The position numbers and the translations under genes were made by a program. A DNA stretch of 38,467 nt, from the NCBI GenBank assembly GCA_027315165.1, contig DAHUYN010000017.1:1-38467 (forward strand). Reading direction: 5' to 3'. The notes beneath the pieces are model-generated. The model was not told the origin of the DNA and did no database searches. It saw only the letters and a program-made list of their open reading frames with translations. Positions 30,117 to 38,467 of the stretch are shown here, piece by piece (position 1 is the first letter of the stretch; every line of letters starts with the position of its first letter). The stretch comes from Thermoplasmata archaeon (lineage in GTDB: Archaea > Thermoplasmatota > Thermoplasmata > Lutacidiplasmatales > UBA184).

Positions 30117-31811
30117 CTACGGGTTGACATGCCCACCCGGACCCGAGAGGCCGGGGACCCAGAAGCGGGCCTTCGGGACGAGCGCGAGGGATTCGGCGTA
30201 GCCGGCGTCGGCGTGGCGGGCGACGCCGAGCCCGCTGTCGCTGTTGAGCGTCCGCCCGAGGCGGCGGTCCGCCTCCTCCGAGCCGTCGGCGACGACGACG
30301 AGCCCGGCGTGGATCGAGTTGCCGATCCCGACCCCGCCACCGTGGTGCACCGAGACCCAGGAGGCGCCGCTCGCCACGTTGAGGAGCGCGTTGAGGATCG
30401 GCCAGTCGGCGATCGCATCGCTCCCGTCGCGCATCGCCTCGGTCTCCCGGAAGGGGCTCGCGACGCTGCCGGTGTCGTGGTGGTCGCGACCGATCGCGAT
30501 GGGCGCGGAGACGGCGCCGTCGTGCACGAGCCGGTTCACGAGATGGCCGAACCGCTCGCGGGCCCCGTAGCCGAGATAGCAGATGCGGGCGGGCAGGCCC
30601 TGGAAGCGGACCCGCTCGCCGGCGAGGCGGATCCACCGCAGGAGCGCGGGGTCCGTCGAGAACTCCCGCAGGACCATCGCGTCGATCGCGCGGATGTCCT
30701 CGGGGTCGCCGCTCAGCGCCACCCAGCGGAACGGGCCGCTGCCGACCGCGAAGAGGGGACGGATGTACTTCGGCACGTACCCCGGGATGTCGAACGCCTC
30801 GGCGACGCCGGCCTCGCGGGCTTGGGCGCGGAAGTTGTTCCCGTAGTCGAACGCCATCGCCCCGCGCCGACGGAGGTCGAGGATCGCCCGCGCCTCGCGC
30901 GCGATCGAGGCGAGGACCTCCACGCGGTACTGGGCCGGGTCCCGGGCGCGGAGCTCCGCGGCCTCGGCGAGCGTGTGGCCCCGGGGGAGGTAGCCGACGG
31001 AGAGGTCGTGGGCGGCGGTCTGGTCCGAGACGATGTCGGGCGTGACCCCGCGCGAGACGAGCTCGGGATAGACGTCCGCCGCGTTCGCCTCGAGGCCGAC
31101 GGAGAGCGGGCGACGTTCCCGAGCGGCGTCGGCGACGAGCCCGAGGGCCTCGTCGAGCGACGAGGCCGCGACGTCGAGATACTGCTTTCCGAGACGCCGG
31201 TCGATCGCGCGCCGGTCGACGTCGACGACGAGCGCGACGCCGTGGAGCATCGTGACCGCGAGCGGCTGCGCGCCGCCCATCTCGCCGAGCCCCGAGCTGA
31301 GCATCCAGCGGCCCGCGAGGTCGGGGGCCCCGAACTCGAGCCGGCCGAGCGAGGCGAGGGTCTCGTAGGTCCCCTGCAGGATCCCCTGGGTCCCGATGTA
31401 GATCCAGCTGCCGGCGGTCATCTGCCCGTACATCGTGAGGCCCCGGGCCTCGAGGGCCCAGAACTCGGTGTCGGTGGCCCAGCGGGGAACGACCATCGCG
31501 TTCGAGATCAGGACCCGGGGCGCCTCGGCGTGCGTCGGAAAGACGCCGACCGGCTTGCCCGACTGCACGAGCAGCGTCTCCTCGGGGCCGAGGACCTCGA
31601 GCGCGGCGACGATCCGGTCGAACGATTCCCAGTCCCGGGCCGCCTTCCCGCGCCCTCCGTAGACGATGAGGCGGGCCGGGTCTCTCGCGACCTCGGGGTC
31701 GAGGTTGTTCATCAGCAGGCGGAGCGCCGCCTCCTGGGCCCAGCCTCGGCATCGGCGCTGGGTCCCTCGAGGCGCCCGGATCACCCGCTCGGGGTCGTAG
31801 GTCGTCGGCAC
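30117..31811 (-). CDS. hutU: Urocanate hydratase
   Basis: 564 residues. The enzyme adds water to urocanate to give imidazolonepropionate in histidine degradation, using tightly bound NAD+. Seen: [30 protein letters not shown] at the start, [14 protein letters not shown] (NAD binding), [24 protein letters not shown], then [19 protein letters not shown] with the catalytic Cys, [21 protein letters not shown], and [18 protein letters not shown]. All blocks are in the order of known HutU. I use the GTG at 31811, close to where HutU homology starts; an ATG at 31871 is possible. AT-rich GGAAAACC is 29-36 nt before the GTG. No hutH, hutI or hutG is in the window. The gene stops just before a region of IS110 remnants. 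Confidence 0.95.
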   Translation of the reverse strand: MPTTYDPERVIRAPRGTQRRCRGWAQEAALRLLMNNLDPEVARDPARLIVYGGRGKAARDWESFDRIVAALEVLGPEETLLVQSGKPVGVFPTHAEAPRVLISNAMVVPRWATDTEFWALEARGLTMYGQMTAGSWIYIGTQGILQGTYETLASLGRLEFGAPDLAGRWMLSSGLGEMGGAQPLAVTMLHGVALVVDVDRRAIDRRLGKQYLDVAASSLDEALGLVADAARERRPLSVGLEANAADVYPELVSRGVTPDIVSDQTAAHDLSVGYLPRGHTLAEAAELRARDPAQYRVEVLASIAREARAILDLRRRGAMAFDYGNNFRAQAREAGVAEAFDIPGYVPKYIRPLFAVGSGPFRWVALSGDPEDIRAIDAMVLREFSTDPALLRWIRLAGERVRFQGLPARICYLGYGARERFGHLVNRLVHDGAVSAPIAIGRDHHDTGSVASPFRETEAMRDGSDAIADWPILNALLNVASGASWVSVHHGGGVGIGNSIHAGLVVVADGSEEADRRLGRTLNSDSGLGVARHADAGYAESLALVPKARFWVPGLSGPGGHVNP

Positions 31812-31839
31812 GCGGGTTCGAGGTCCCGGGGGCGCAAGA

Positions 31840-31847
31840 GGTTTTCC
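31840..31847 (-). promoter_or_regulatory. AT-rich box upstream of hutU
   Basis: The minus strand reads GGAAAACC, 29-36 nt before the GTG at 31811. It is the only AT-rich patch here and supports this start over the ATG at 31871. Confidence 0.32.
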
Positions 31848-31951
31848 GCGCTCCCGCGAGATGCATCTCATCAGTAGTATGTGCGGCTGCGCACCGATCG
31901 CTTGGAAGTCTCCGTCGGGCCCATTCGTGAGGACATCTTACGTTCCGCCCG

Positions 31952-32817
31952 ATGGCGCGAAGGAGGAAAGTCGATCGCCCGCTGTCCTGCCCTCGAGGGC
32001 GACCGATGGAGAGTACCACCTACGTGGGCTTGGACGTGCACAAGAGCGTGGTCGTGGCGACCGCCGTGGATCCGATGGGGAACCGAATCGACCAGCGCAA
32101 GCTGGGACCGACGGATGGCGAGCTGACCGAGTATCTCCGAGGTCTGCCGGGCCAGAAGCAGGTCGCCCTCGAGGCGACCACTGTCTGGGAACACTTCTAT
32201 GATGCGGCGCTACGAGCCGGGGCTTCCCCCGTCCTCTCCAACCCGTTGAAGACCCGGCTCATCGCCGAGACCAGCCTCAAGTCCGACCGAGTGGACTCCG
32301 AGGCGCTGGCCACCCTCCTCCGTCTCAATGCCCTCCCGACGGCGTTCGCCCCGCCTCCCGAGATACGGGTCTTACGCCGTCTGGTTCGGGATTGGGTCTT
32401 CTTCGAACGGAAGCTCACGGCGGTGCGCAACCACACCTACTCAATCCTCCTCGCCAAGGGGATCCCGTACTCGTCGGGCCTGCTGAGCCGCAAGCGCCGG
32501 AGGGAGGAACTGCGCGGGCGTCTGCCCGAGGTCGATCGGAGTCTCGACGCGATCCACGCGCTCGAGGAGCTCGTCGCCCCCATCGAGAAGGAGTTGACGA
32601 GCGCATACACGAAGTCCCCTGAGGCGCAACTGGTGGGATCGATTCCCGGCATCGGTCCGTTTACCGCCGTGACGCTGGCGGCGTTCCGCACGCCGATCGG
32701 GCGGTTCCGCAACGTGCGCCAGGTGATCGCCTACTGCGGACTCTGCCCGACGAACCACCCGACGGCGGACACCTCCTACCAGGGGCACCTGCGACCGGAC
32801 TGTAACTTGGACATGCA
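31952..32817 (+). pseudogene. IS110-family transposase, copy 1, 3'-truncated
   Basis: The frame gives the RuvC-like DEDD domain, YVGLDVHKSVVVATAVD with the first Asp, the Glu in VALEATTVWEHFYDAA, and KSDRVDSEALATLLR, followed by a coiled region and the Transposase_20 part SIPGIGPFTAVTLAAFRTPIGRFRNVRQVIAYCGLCPT. It stops resembling IS110 after GHLRPDCN, before the segment that normally holds the catalytic Ser of the C-terminal domain, and then reads on in another frame through copy 2 up to a stop at 33004. A shorter start at 32006 (ATG of ESTTYVGL) is also possible. Inactive as it stands, though the DEDD part is intact. Confidence 0.8.
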
Positions 32818-32826
32818 TGACTCCGC

Positions 32827-33507
32827 ATGGCCGAGCGGAAGTCTCAGGGGCGGCGTCGCTCCTCTCCCTCGAGGAGACGCCCCATGGAGACCAACACGTA
32901 CGTCGGGCTGGGCATCCACCGCAAGTCGATTGTCGCCACCGCACTGGACGAGGAAGGGACCGCGCTCGACCAGCGGAAGATGGGTCCCACCGCCGCCGAG
33001 TTGATCGAGTACCTTCGGACCCTTCCCGGCACCACGCGAGTTGTGATGGAACCGTGTACGATCTGGGAGCCACTCTACGACGCGCTCGAGGAGGAGGGCG
33101 TTGAGACCGTCCTCACGAACCCCTTGCGCACTCGCCTCATCGCCGACGCCACGATCAAGACCGACCGAGTGGACGCCGAGGCGCTGGCCACCCTCCTTCG
33201 ACTGAGAGCGATCCCGCGCATCTACGTGCCCGAGGAAGAGACCCGGACGCTACGCCACCTCGTGCGAGAGCGGTACTTCTACGGGCGCGAGGCGAGTTCG
33301 GTGCTCAACCGAACCTACGCCCAGCTCATCCGTCGCGGGATAGAGTATCCGGACCGAGTGCTGAGGACGGTCGCCGGCCGTCGGAAGATTCGGGCACTGG
33401 GCCTGCCCGATGTCTCTCGGGCGATCCCCTTCGTGTGGACCAAGGATGCCGAGTCAATCCTGCGAAAGGTCCGCAAAATACAACGTCTGTCAGTTACGGC
33501 CCACTAG
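32827..33507 (+). pseudogene. IS110-family transposase, copy 2, 3'-truncated and catalytically altered
   Basis: 226 residues related to copy 1 at roughly half of positions by eye. The DEDD domain reads YVGLGIHRKSIVATALD: the first catalytic Asp is Gly. Later VVMEPCTIWEPLYDAL and KTDRVDAEALATLLR are kept. After RALGLPDVSRAI the protein departs from the family, ends at 33507 and lacks the whole Transposase_20 domain. The kelch frame starts 10 nt after the stop. Loss of Asp and of the C-terminal half make it a dead remnant; it may still mark the edge of an insertion or deletion that removed the 5' end of the kelch gene. Confidence 0.8.
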
Positions 33508-33517
33508 CTGAACCCCC

Positions 33518-35650
33518 ATGGCATGCTCCGCCTCAGGTTCCTGCTCGCCCGTCTCGGCCGCGCCCTCTCCCTCATACCTGGCCACCTCGCCGGCCCCGAT
33601 CTCCTCCGCGTCGATGGCGTGGGATGGCCGAGACGGTTACGTCGTCCTCTTCGGGGGTTGCACGGCCTCGGGCCCCTACTGTGCAGGGGCGTCAAGTGTC
33701 ACATGGGCATTTTCGGCTGGGAGCTGGTCGAAGGTCACAGTCACAGGAGTGTCTCCATCCGCGAGGTACGGGGCAGGGATGGCCAGCTATGACTCGGGGC
33801 CGACGACAGGATGGAATGTTCTCCTCTTCGGAGGCTGCACTGGCCTTTCCGCGGGAGGCTGCCTCGGGGTTGCGAGTGATACCTGGGAGTATGCCGCCGG
33901 GACCTGGACTCAGATGATCGGCAGTCCGACACCCCCCGCGCGGTACCTCGCCAGCATGTCGTGGGACTCGAGAGACAACGAGATCGTGATGGCGGCAGGA
34001 TGTGGGGGCACCGGCCCCCTTTGCCCCACTGGAGCAGTGCTTCCGGATACATGGGCGTGGACCGGGACCTCCTGGAGGATTGTGATCGCTCCAGCCTTGA
34101 CCGCGCGTTACGGTGCGGCAATGGCGGACAACCCCATTGGGGACAACGTGATTCTCTATGGGGGTTGCAAGACAGGAGGCGCCAGCTGTACCGGCCCTTC
34201 CGCCGGGACGTGGTCCTTTGCGGCAGGGACTTGGACTCATGTCTCCGCGAACAGCGCGCCCGGCACCCTCATTGGGGCCTCGATGTCCGCGCCCGTCGCC
34301 GGGGGCCCCTTGATGATGTTCGGTGGCTGTAATGCCCCGGGATCCAGCGCCCCCTGGACGTGCGCGACCTTCGCGCCCCAGGCGACATGGACATGGGCAG
34401 GCCCGGTCTGGCACTGGGCTCGCGTGTTCCCAACCTACCAGCCCGTACCGGGGATGTTTGCTGCGATGGCTATCGACCCCGGGGATGGTTACTCAGTCTA
34501 TCTAGACGGCTGCCTGACGCCCCTGCTTTGTCAGTCGGCCGGCCCTTGGACTTGGACGTATGCGCTAACCGTGTGGAATGATATCGGTGGATTCATCCCC
34601 GCAGGCGTTGCCCGTTTCGGTGTCTCGATCGCTTACGATGCCCAGCTTTACACCGGGAGTTCGACGCTCGGCGCAGTCCTCGCGTTCGGCGGCTGCCTTC
34701 CCGCCGGAGGATCTTGCCCCCTCGGTCAGACATGGCAGTACATAGGCGACGTCTGGACTTTGCTAAGCCCCGCACGTTCCCCACCAGCCCGATTCGATGC
34801 GGCGATGGCGTACGATGCGGCCGACGGATACGTGCTGCTGTTTGGTGGCTGTTCCATAGCACCGACTGCCGGGGGGTGTCCCACCGTCAACCTGCTCGGA
34901 GACTACTGGGAGTTCGTCGCCGCGCCTGCTGGCGGCGGTAGCTGGACGAATCTGTGTACGGGGACCTGCGTAAGTCCGGTTGCTCGTTTCGCCATGTCGA
35001 TGGTCTACGCGCCCACGGGCACGACCGGCTACGTCCTCCTGTTTGGGGGATACGGATGTACGAACCCCCCGGCTTGCACGACCGCTGGAGTTCTTGGAGA
35101 CACGTGGCAGTACTTTGCAGGAACGTGGACCCCGACTTCGGTCACAGGCGCACCCTCGGCTAGGTCCGGTTATGGGGCGACATACGACGGTGCAATCTTC
35201 AGCCCAGTGGTCTTTGGAGGGTATGACGGAGCGACGGTGCTCAACGACGCTTACTACTACACTCCCGGAAAGACTGGGAGTGGGACTTGGACGAGCTTGA
35301 CACCAACTGGCGCGACTCCGCCGGCTCGTTTCCAGCCCGGTCTCGCATACGACCCCAGTACCGGTGACCTGGTTCTCTTCGGTGGGTGTACCTCAGGATC
35401 TGTCCCATGTCCAGGCGGTCTTCCCGCCTCCGTTCTCGCTGACACATGGGAAGCAACCGTCTCTACGACGGTCGGTTCAATCACTTGGACCCAGGTTTCC
35501 ACCAGTTTCTCTCCGCCTGCACGCTCGGACCCTGCGATGACGTACGACAGCATCGACGGGTACACGCTACTCTTCGGAGGAAGCACGATCGTGGGTCCTG
35601 CTGAGGACACATGGACATACTCCGGAGGCACATGGGCCTTGGTGGCTTGA
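33518..35650 (+). CDS. Kelch-repeat protein with Cys pairs, probably 5'-truncated
   Basis: 710 residues with twelve kelch-like repeats (YVVLFGGC, NVLLFGGC, NVILYGGC, YVLLFGGC and similar), each ending in a DTW-like strand. Ten of the twelve carry two Cys, usually one right after the Gly-Gly and one 5-12 residues on. No signal peptide is present: the frame starts in the middle of a repeat (SYLATSPAPISSASMAWDG) only 10 nt after an IS110 remnant, and an in-frame TGA at 33509 closes the frame upstream. Relatives are extracellular, and the downstream gene encodes such a protein with a signal peptide, so this gene has probably lost its export signal. There is no C-terminal anchor. GC is visibly lower than in the central genes. 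Confidence 0.72.
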   Translation: MACSASGSCSPVSAAPSPSYLATSPAPISSASMAWDGRDGYVVLFGGCTASGPYCAGASSVTWAFSAGSWSKVTVTGVSPSARYGAGMASYDSGPTTGWNVLLFGGCTGLSAGGCLGVASDTWEYAAGTWTQMIGSPTPPARYLASMSWDSRDNEIVMAAGCGGTGPLCPTGAVLPDTWAWTGTSWRIVIAPALTARYGAAMADNPIGDNVILYGGCKTGGASCTGPSAGTWSFAAGTWTHVSANSAPGTLIGASMSAPVAGGPLMMFGGCNAPGSSAPWTCATFAPQATWTWAGPVWHWARVFPTYQPVPGMFAAMAIDPGDGYSVYLDGCLTPLLCQSAGPWTWTYALTVWNDIGGFIPAGVARFGVSIAYDAQLYTGSSTLGAVLAFGGCLPAGGSCPLGQTWQYIGDVWTLLSPARSPPARFDAAMAYDAADGYVLLFGGCSIAPTAGGCPTVNLLGDYWEFVAAPAGGGSWTNLCTGTCVSPVARFAMSMVYAPTGTTGYVLLFGGYGCTNPPACTTAGVLGDTWQYFAGTWTPTSVTGAPSARSGYGATYDGAIFSPVVFGGYDGATVLNDAYYYTPGKTGSGTWTSLTPTGATPPARFQPGLAYDPSTGDLVLFGGCTSGSVPCPGGLPASVLADTWEATVSTTVGSITWTQVSTSFSPPARSDPAMTYDSIDGYTLLFGGSTIVGPAEDTWTYSGGTWALVA

Positions 35651-35657
35651 TTTACAC
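35649..35657 (+). promoter_or_regulatory. TATA-like box of the kelch-PKD protein
   Basis: gatttacac overlaps the stop of the upstream kelch gene and is 35-43 nt before the ATG at 35692, so the gene has its own promoter. Confidence 0.42.
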
Positions 35658-35691
35658 TCCACGTCCTGCCGGGATGCAGAGGCCTACGACC

Positions 35692-38394
35692 ATGAGCCTC
35701 ATCCACCCGTCGTGCCGCCGAGACCAATGGACGCAACTGGCGAGCGTGGCACTGGTGGTCTTGATCCTACCGGCGGGTCCCGCCCTACACGACCCGACCC
35801 GCACCGGGCAGCCGGGACCCGGTGGCATCATCGGGGCGGCATCCACCGCGTCTACTGTTCCGCGAGCCGTGTGCCCCGTCTCGGATGGGTGTGACGGCCA
35901 CACCGTGCCAGTCGACTCCGTTCTGGAGGCGCCATCGACGGCAAGCCTCTCACCCGTCTGGACCAATCTCACGCCGAACCTGGGGCGATCTCCGTTGGGT
36001 CGCGATGGAGCTGCGATGACCTATGATGTGGCCGACCGCTACATGCTGCTCTTTGGAGGCTTCAATGGGTCCGGCCCGTACACTTCGCTGAACGACACGT
36101 GGACCTTTCAGGACGGTCGATGGACCGAGCTTCACCCGACCCTCTCGCCTCCGTGGCTCTACTCCGCCGGCATGGCGTACGACTACTCCGATGGCAGCGT
36201 GATACTCTTCGGAGGGATAGAGATCATATCCGTCCTGACCGAATATCTCTCGGCGCAGACCTGGTCCTTCCACGCAGGAGTTTGGACCAATCTCACGCCG
36301 AGGGAGGCGAAGTCTCCGAGCCCTCGCGTGTACCCTGACCTGGCTTCGGACCCAACCAGCCAGAGCGTCTACCTCTTCGGAGGAACCGCGCCAAACAGCA
36401 CCAACTTGAACGACACGTGGGTCTTTCGTGCGGATGCCTGGAATCGGCTGAACGAGTCTCTCTCGCCCCCGGCTGTCAGCGGGGCCGGGTTCGCCTACAG
36501 CGCGTCCTCAGCGGGTTGTGTCCTGTTTGGAGGCGCCCCGACCAACGTCAACCTTCTGATGTCCAACCAGACCTGGCTCCTCGCGAATGGGTCGTGGAAA
36601 AACCTGACCGGCTCCGCCGGTGCCCCCGAGGCACGCGGATGGGGCGTTATGGCGGCGTACGACGCGACCGGTGATCTTGTCCTTTTCGGCGGCGCTTCTG
36701 GGACCTCTCGTTCCTACGTCCTGCTGAACTCCACGTGGGAGTATCGAAACGGGACTTGGAGCAATGCGTCCGAGAACTTCCACCCCATCCAAGGAGAGGG
36801 AGGGTCGTTCGCCATCGACCCTCAAGACGGGTACGCACTGATGTTCGGCGGGGCGGATCGGCCCCCCACCGTCAACTCATCTAACGCCTTCTTCAACAAC
36901 GCGACGTGGACCTTCGGGCCAGCCCTCCTCGCCAAGCCGGTCGCGAGCCCGAACCCCGTTGACCTGGGCACGGCCGTCTCCTTCGTGGACCCGTACAACA
37001 ACGCCAGCCGTTCGTACTCCTGCTCGTGGCAGTTGGGGGACGGGAACACGTCTACCCTCCAATCGTTCTCGCACAGCTACTCCCGCGTCGGGACCTACGC
37101 TGTGAATCTCTCGGTCCACGACGCCTTCGGCCACTACAACAACAGTAGTGTCGCGGTGGTCGTCGACCCCGTCCCCTCGATCGCTCTGCAAGTCGTTCCC
37201 AGCGCGACGGACGTAGGAGTCCCCGTGAACCTATCAGCGCTGGTTTCGAACGGGTCCGGGCCTTTCCGGTTCGCGTGGGACCTCGGAGACGGCAACTCCT
37301 CGAGCACCGCCTCGGTCCTGCACGCCTACGCGCAGCCGGGGCGATACACGGTCTCCGCAAATGTCACTGACTCCGACGGGCTCTTCCGACTCGCGACGGC
37401 GACCGTCACTGTCTCCGCGCTCCCGACCGTCTCTCTCGCGGTCTCCTCCACGCTCCTCGACGTCGGTGAGACTCTCGGAGTGCTTGCCACGACGTCGAAC
37501 GGGACGGGACCCTTCTCCTACGTCTACTCGGGCCTGCCGACGGGATGCTCTGGCCGGAACGCCTCCTCCGACAGCTGCCAACCCTCGTCGACGGGGAACT
37601 TCACGATCACCGTTGCCATCGTCGACGCAGTCGGCGCTCCTGCGACCTCGGTGCCCTCGCTCGTGACGGTCGATCCGCAGCCTCAGGTCGACCTCACGGC
37701 CAGCCGAGCGATCCTCGACCTCGGGCAGTCCGTGAGCTTCGGTCTCTCCGTTCGGTCGACCGGCGCCGGTGGGCTCACGTTTGCCTACCTCGGCCTGCCC
37801 CCGGGATGCACGGCCTTACCGAGCGCGACCTACCTGACCTGTACCCCTACCCAGGTGGGCGTGTTCGAGGTGGCGGTGAACGCGACAGACCGGACCGGGG
37901 CGGTCGCGTCCACCACGCCCATCGCGATCACGGTCAACGGCCGTCTCGGCGCGACCTGGAACGGGTCGGCCGCCGTCGTACAAGTTGGTGCCCGTCTGAG
38001 CCTGGATGTGACCGTTCTCGGCGGAACGCTACCGTTCACGGTGAGCTACTACGGGCTCCCTCCCGGGTGTTCGAGCGAGAACGCGACCACGCTAAGCTGT
38101 GTTCCGGACACCACAGGCAACTACACGACGTATGTCCGGGTAATCGACGGGACCGGGACCTCGGTACAGTCCTCGTGGAACGTGACCGTGCTCGCGGCGC
38201 CCGCGTCCACGACGCACTCGCGGATGTCGCTCCTACCGTACGAGGTCGGAGGCGTCGCAATAGTGGCGATGGCAGTGGCTCTCCTCATCCTCGTCCGCCG
38301 GCGAAAGGCCCGACGACCGCCGGACCCAGCTACGGGGGCGGAGGGGAGCGACGGGACGGCCACCGGCGAGAGGGCGCAGGCTGAGCGAGTCTGA
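35692..38394 (+). CDS. Large secreted kelch-PKD-Ig surface protein with C-terminal anchor
   Basis: 900 residues from the ATG at 35692. A signal sequence comes first (basic CRRDQ, then ASVALVVLILPAGPA). Residues about 85-405 hold six kelch blades (YMLLFGGF, SVILFGGI, SVYLFGGT, GCVLFGGA, DLVLFGGA, YALMFGGA), with many N-x-T/S sites as in NDTW. About 410-585 are two PKD domains (CSWQLGDGNTST, FAWDLGDGNSSS). About 586-845 are Ig-like modules, three with a GLP-x-GC...SC or TC pattern. A membrane helix (VGGVAIVAMAVALLILV, near 853-870) and RRRKARR form the anchor. It is likely displayed at the cell surface for adhesion or polysaccharide binding (inference). ATGs at 35611 and 35674 are also in frame. 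Confidence 0.85.
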   Translation: MSLIHPSCRRDQWTQLASVALVVLILPAGPALHDPTRTGQPGPGGIIGAASTASTVPRAVCPVSDGCDGHTVPVDSVLEAPSTASLSPVWTNLTPNLGRSPLGRDGAAMTYDVADRYMLLFGGFNGSGPYTSLNDTWTFQDGRWTELHPTLSPPWLYSAGMAYDYSDGSVILFGGIEIISVLTEYLSAQTWSFHAGVWTNLTPREAKSPSPRVYPDLASDPTSQSVYLFGGTAPNSTNLNDTWVFRADAWNRLNESLSPPAVSGAGFAYSASSAGCVLFGGAPTNVNLLMSNQTWLLANGSWKNLTGSAGAPEARGWGVMAAYDATGDLVLFGGASGTSRSYVLLNSTWEYRNGTWSNASENFHPIQGEGGSFAIDPQDGYALMFGGADRPPTVNSSNAFFNNATWTFGPALLAKPVASPNPVDLGTAVSFVDPYNNASRSYSCSWQLGDGNTSTLQSFSHSYSRVGTYAVNLSVHDAFGHYNNSSVAVVVDPVPSIALQVVPSATDVGVPVNLSALVSNGSGPFRFAWDLGDGNSSSTASVLHAYAQPGRYTVSANVTDSDGLFRLATATVTVSALPTVSLAVSSTLLDVGETLGVLATTSNGTGPFSYVYSGLPTGCSGRNASSDSCQPSSTGNFTITVAIVDAVGAPATSVPSLVTVDPQPQVDLTASRAILDLGQSVSFGLSVRSTGAGGLTFAYLGLPPGCTALPSATYLTCTPTQVGVFEVAVNATDRTGAVASTTPIAITVNGRLGATWNGSAAVVQVGARLSLDVTVLGGTLPFTVSYYGLPPGCSSENATTLSCVPDTTGNYTTYVRVIDGTGTSVQSSWNVTVLAAPASTTHSRMSLLPYEVGGVAIVAMAVALLILVRRRKARRPPDPATGAEGSDGTATGERAQAERV

Positions 38395-38411
38395 CCTGCC
38401 GTCGCGCGAGT

Positions 38412-38467
38412 TTAGGTAGCAGGTAGGATCGACAGCGCATCGACGGCGGCGAGCAGTTCCTTCTGCT
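38412..38467 (-). CDS. C-terminal end of a gene that continues beyond the window
   Basis: On the minus strand one frame reads QKELLAAVDALSILPAT and then TAA at 38414-38412. The hydrophobic/charged pattern looks like a real helix end. Only about 17 residues are visible and no family can be assigned. It is convergent with the kelch-PKD gene, 17 bases after its stop. Confidence 0.4.
   Translation of the reverse strand, partial: QKELLAAVDALSILPAT

Larger units (their letters stand above)
31870..33507 (+). mobile_element. Tandem remnants of two IS110-family elements
   Basis: Two related but clearly different IS110-type transposase reading frames lie head to tail, both cut short. Sequence style changes at about 31,870, right after the hutU start region, and again at about 33,500. 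The two copies share the segment before the second in-frame Met (Met-Ala-Arg/Glu... to ME-S/T-x-T-YVGL). IS110 elements have no terminal inverted repeats, and none was seen, so exact ends cannot be set. If a left-end noncoding region with the bridge RNA of IS110 remains, it would be in 31870-31951. Confidence 0.75.

Noticed and set aside
30014-30418. N-terminal extension of the anchored surface protein
   Set aside because: It is an out-of-frame shadow of hutU, and a normal signal peptide begins at 30013.
33435-33917. 160-codon frame overlapping the kelch gene start
   Set aside because: Pro/Arg/Ser-rich, out of frame with clear kelch repeats and with no recognisable motif.

Overview
The window reads as chromosomal DNA of a very GC-rich archaeon, most probably a high-GC member of Thermoplasmatota (lineage is inference; no marker gene was searched). 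Archaeal signs are tRNA genes with introns and no encoded CCA, an Hjc-type Holliday junction resolvase, KaiC/GvpD-like ATPases, bifunctional phosphoglucose/phosphomannose isomerases, a thiolase-DUF35 pair, many TATA-like boxes 22-32 nt before start codons (leaderless transcripts), and secreted kelch/PKD proteins with a C-terminal membrane anchor.

Layout. 1-3,900: a KaiC-like ATPase and a divergent SIS-family sugar isomerase occur twice in inverted order around a ubiquitin-like (SAMP/MoaD) ORF and tRNA-Ser(CGA). 3,508-6,462: two KaiC-like ATPases in one operon, the first with a long Pro/Ala tail carrying basic histone-H1-like patches. 6,452-9,256: a glycosyltransferase, an EVE-domain protein and an HD phosphohydrolase. 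9,362-17,526: a giant TPR protein with a RING-like zinc cluster, then a four-gene membrane/zinc-ribbon/SPFH operon. 17,560-20,576: a VOC protein, a winged-helix/zinc protein overlapping an AAA+ ATPase, and Hjc. 20,573-27,620: a lipid or acyl-CoA neighbourhood (thiolase, DUF35, tRNA-Ser(GCT), 3-hydroxyacyl-CoA dehydrogenase, SCP2, alpha/beta hydrolase, PIN protein, acyl-CoA ligase). 27,702-31,811: Nudix hydrolase, an anchored exoprotein and urocanate hydratase. From about 31,870 the sequence style changes: two degenerate IS110-family copies in tandem, then two large kelch exoproteins with less extreme GC; a gene end on the minus strand touches the right edge.

The most unusual signal is that both tRNA-Ser genes are interrupted inside the T-loop, at the same place (59/60), by related introns of 33 and 31 nt. 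Without removing these inserts both genes look truncated; with them removed, the T-stem and the 7-bp acceptor stem pair perfectly. Other points to revisit are the inverted ATPase-isomerase duplication centred on one of these tRNAs, a ubiquitin-like ORF whose only ATG codons lie inside that tRNA gene, a thiolase with Ser in place of the nucleophilic Cys, and a kelch protein whose blades mostly carry a Cys pair. Percentages of GC, identities and folding energies were not computed.
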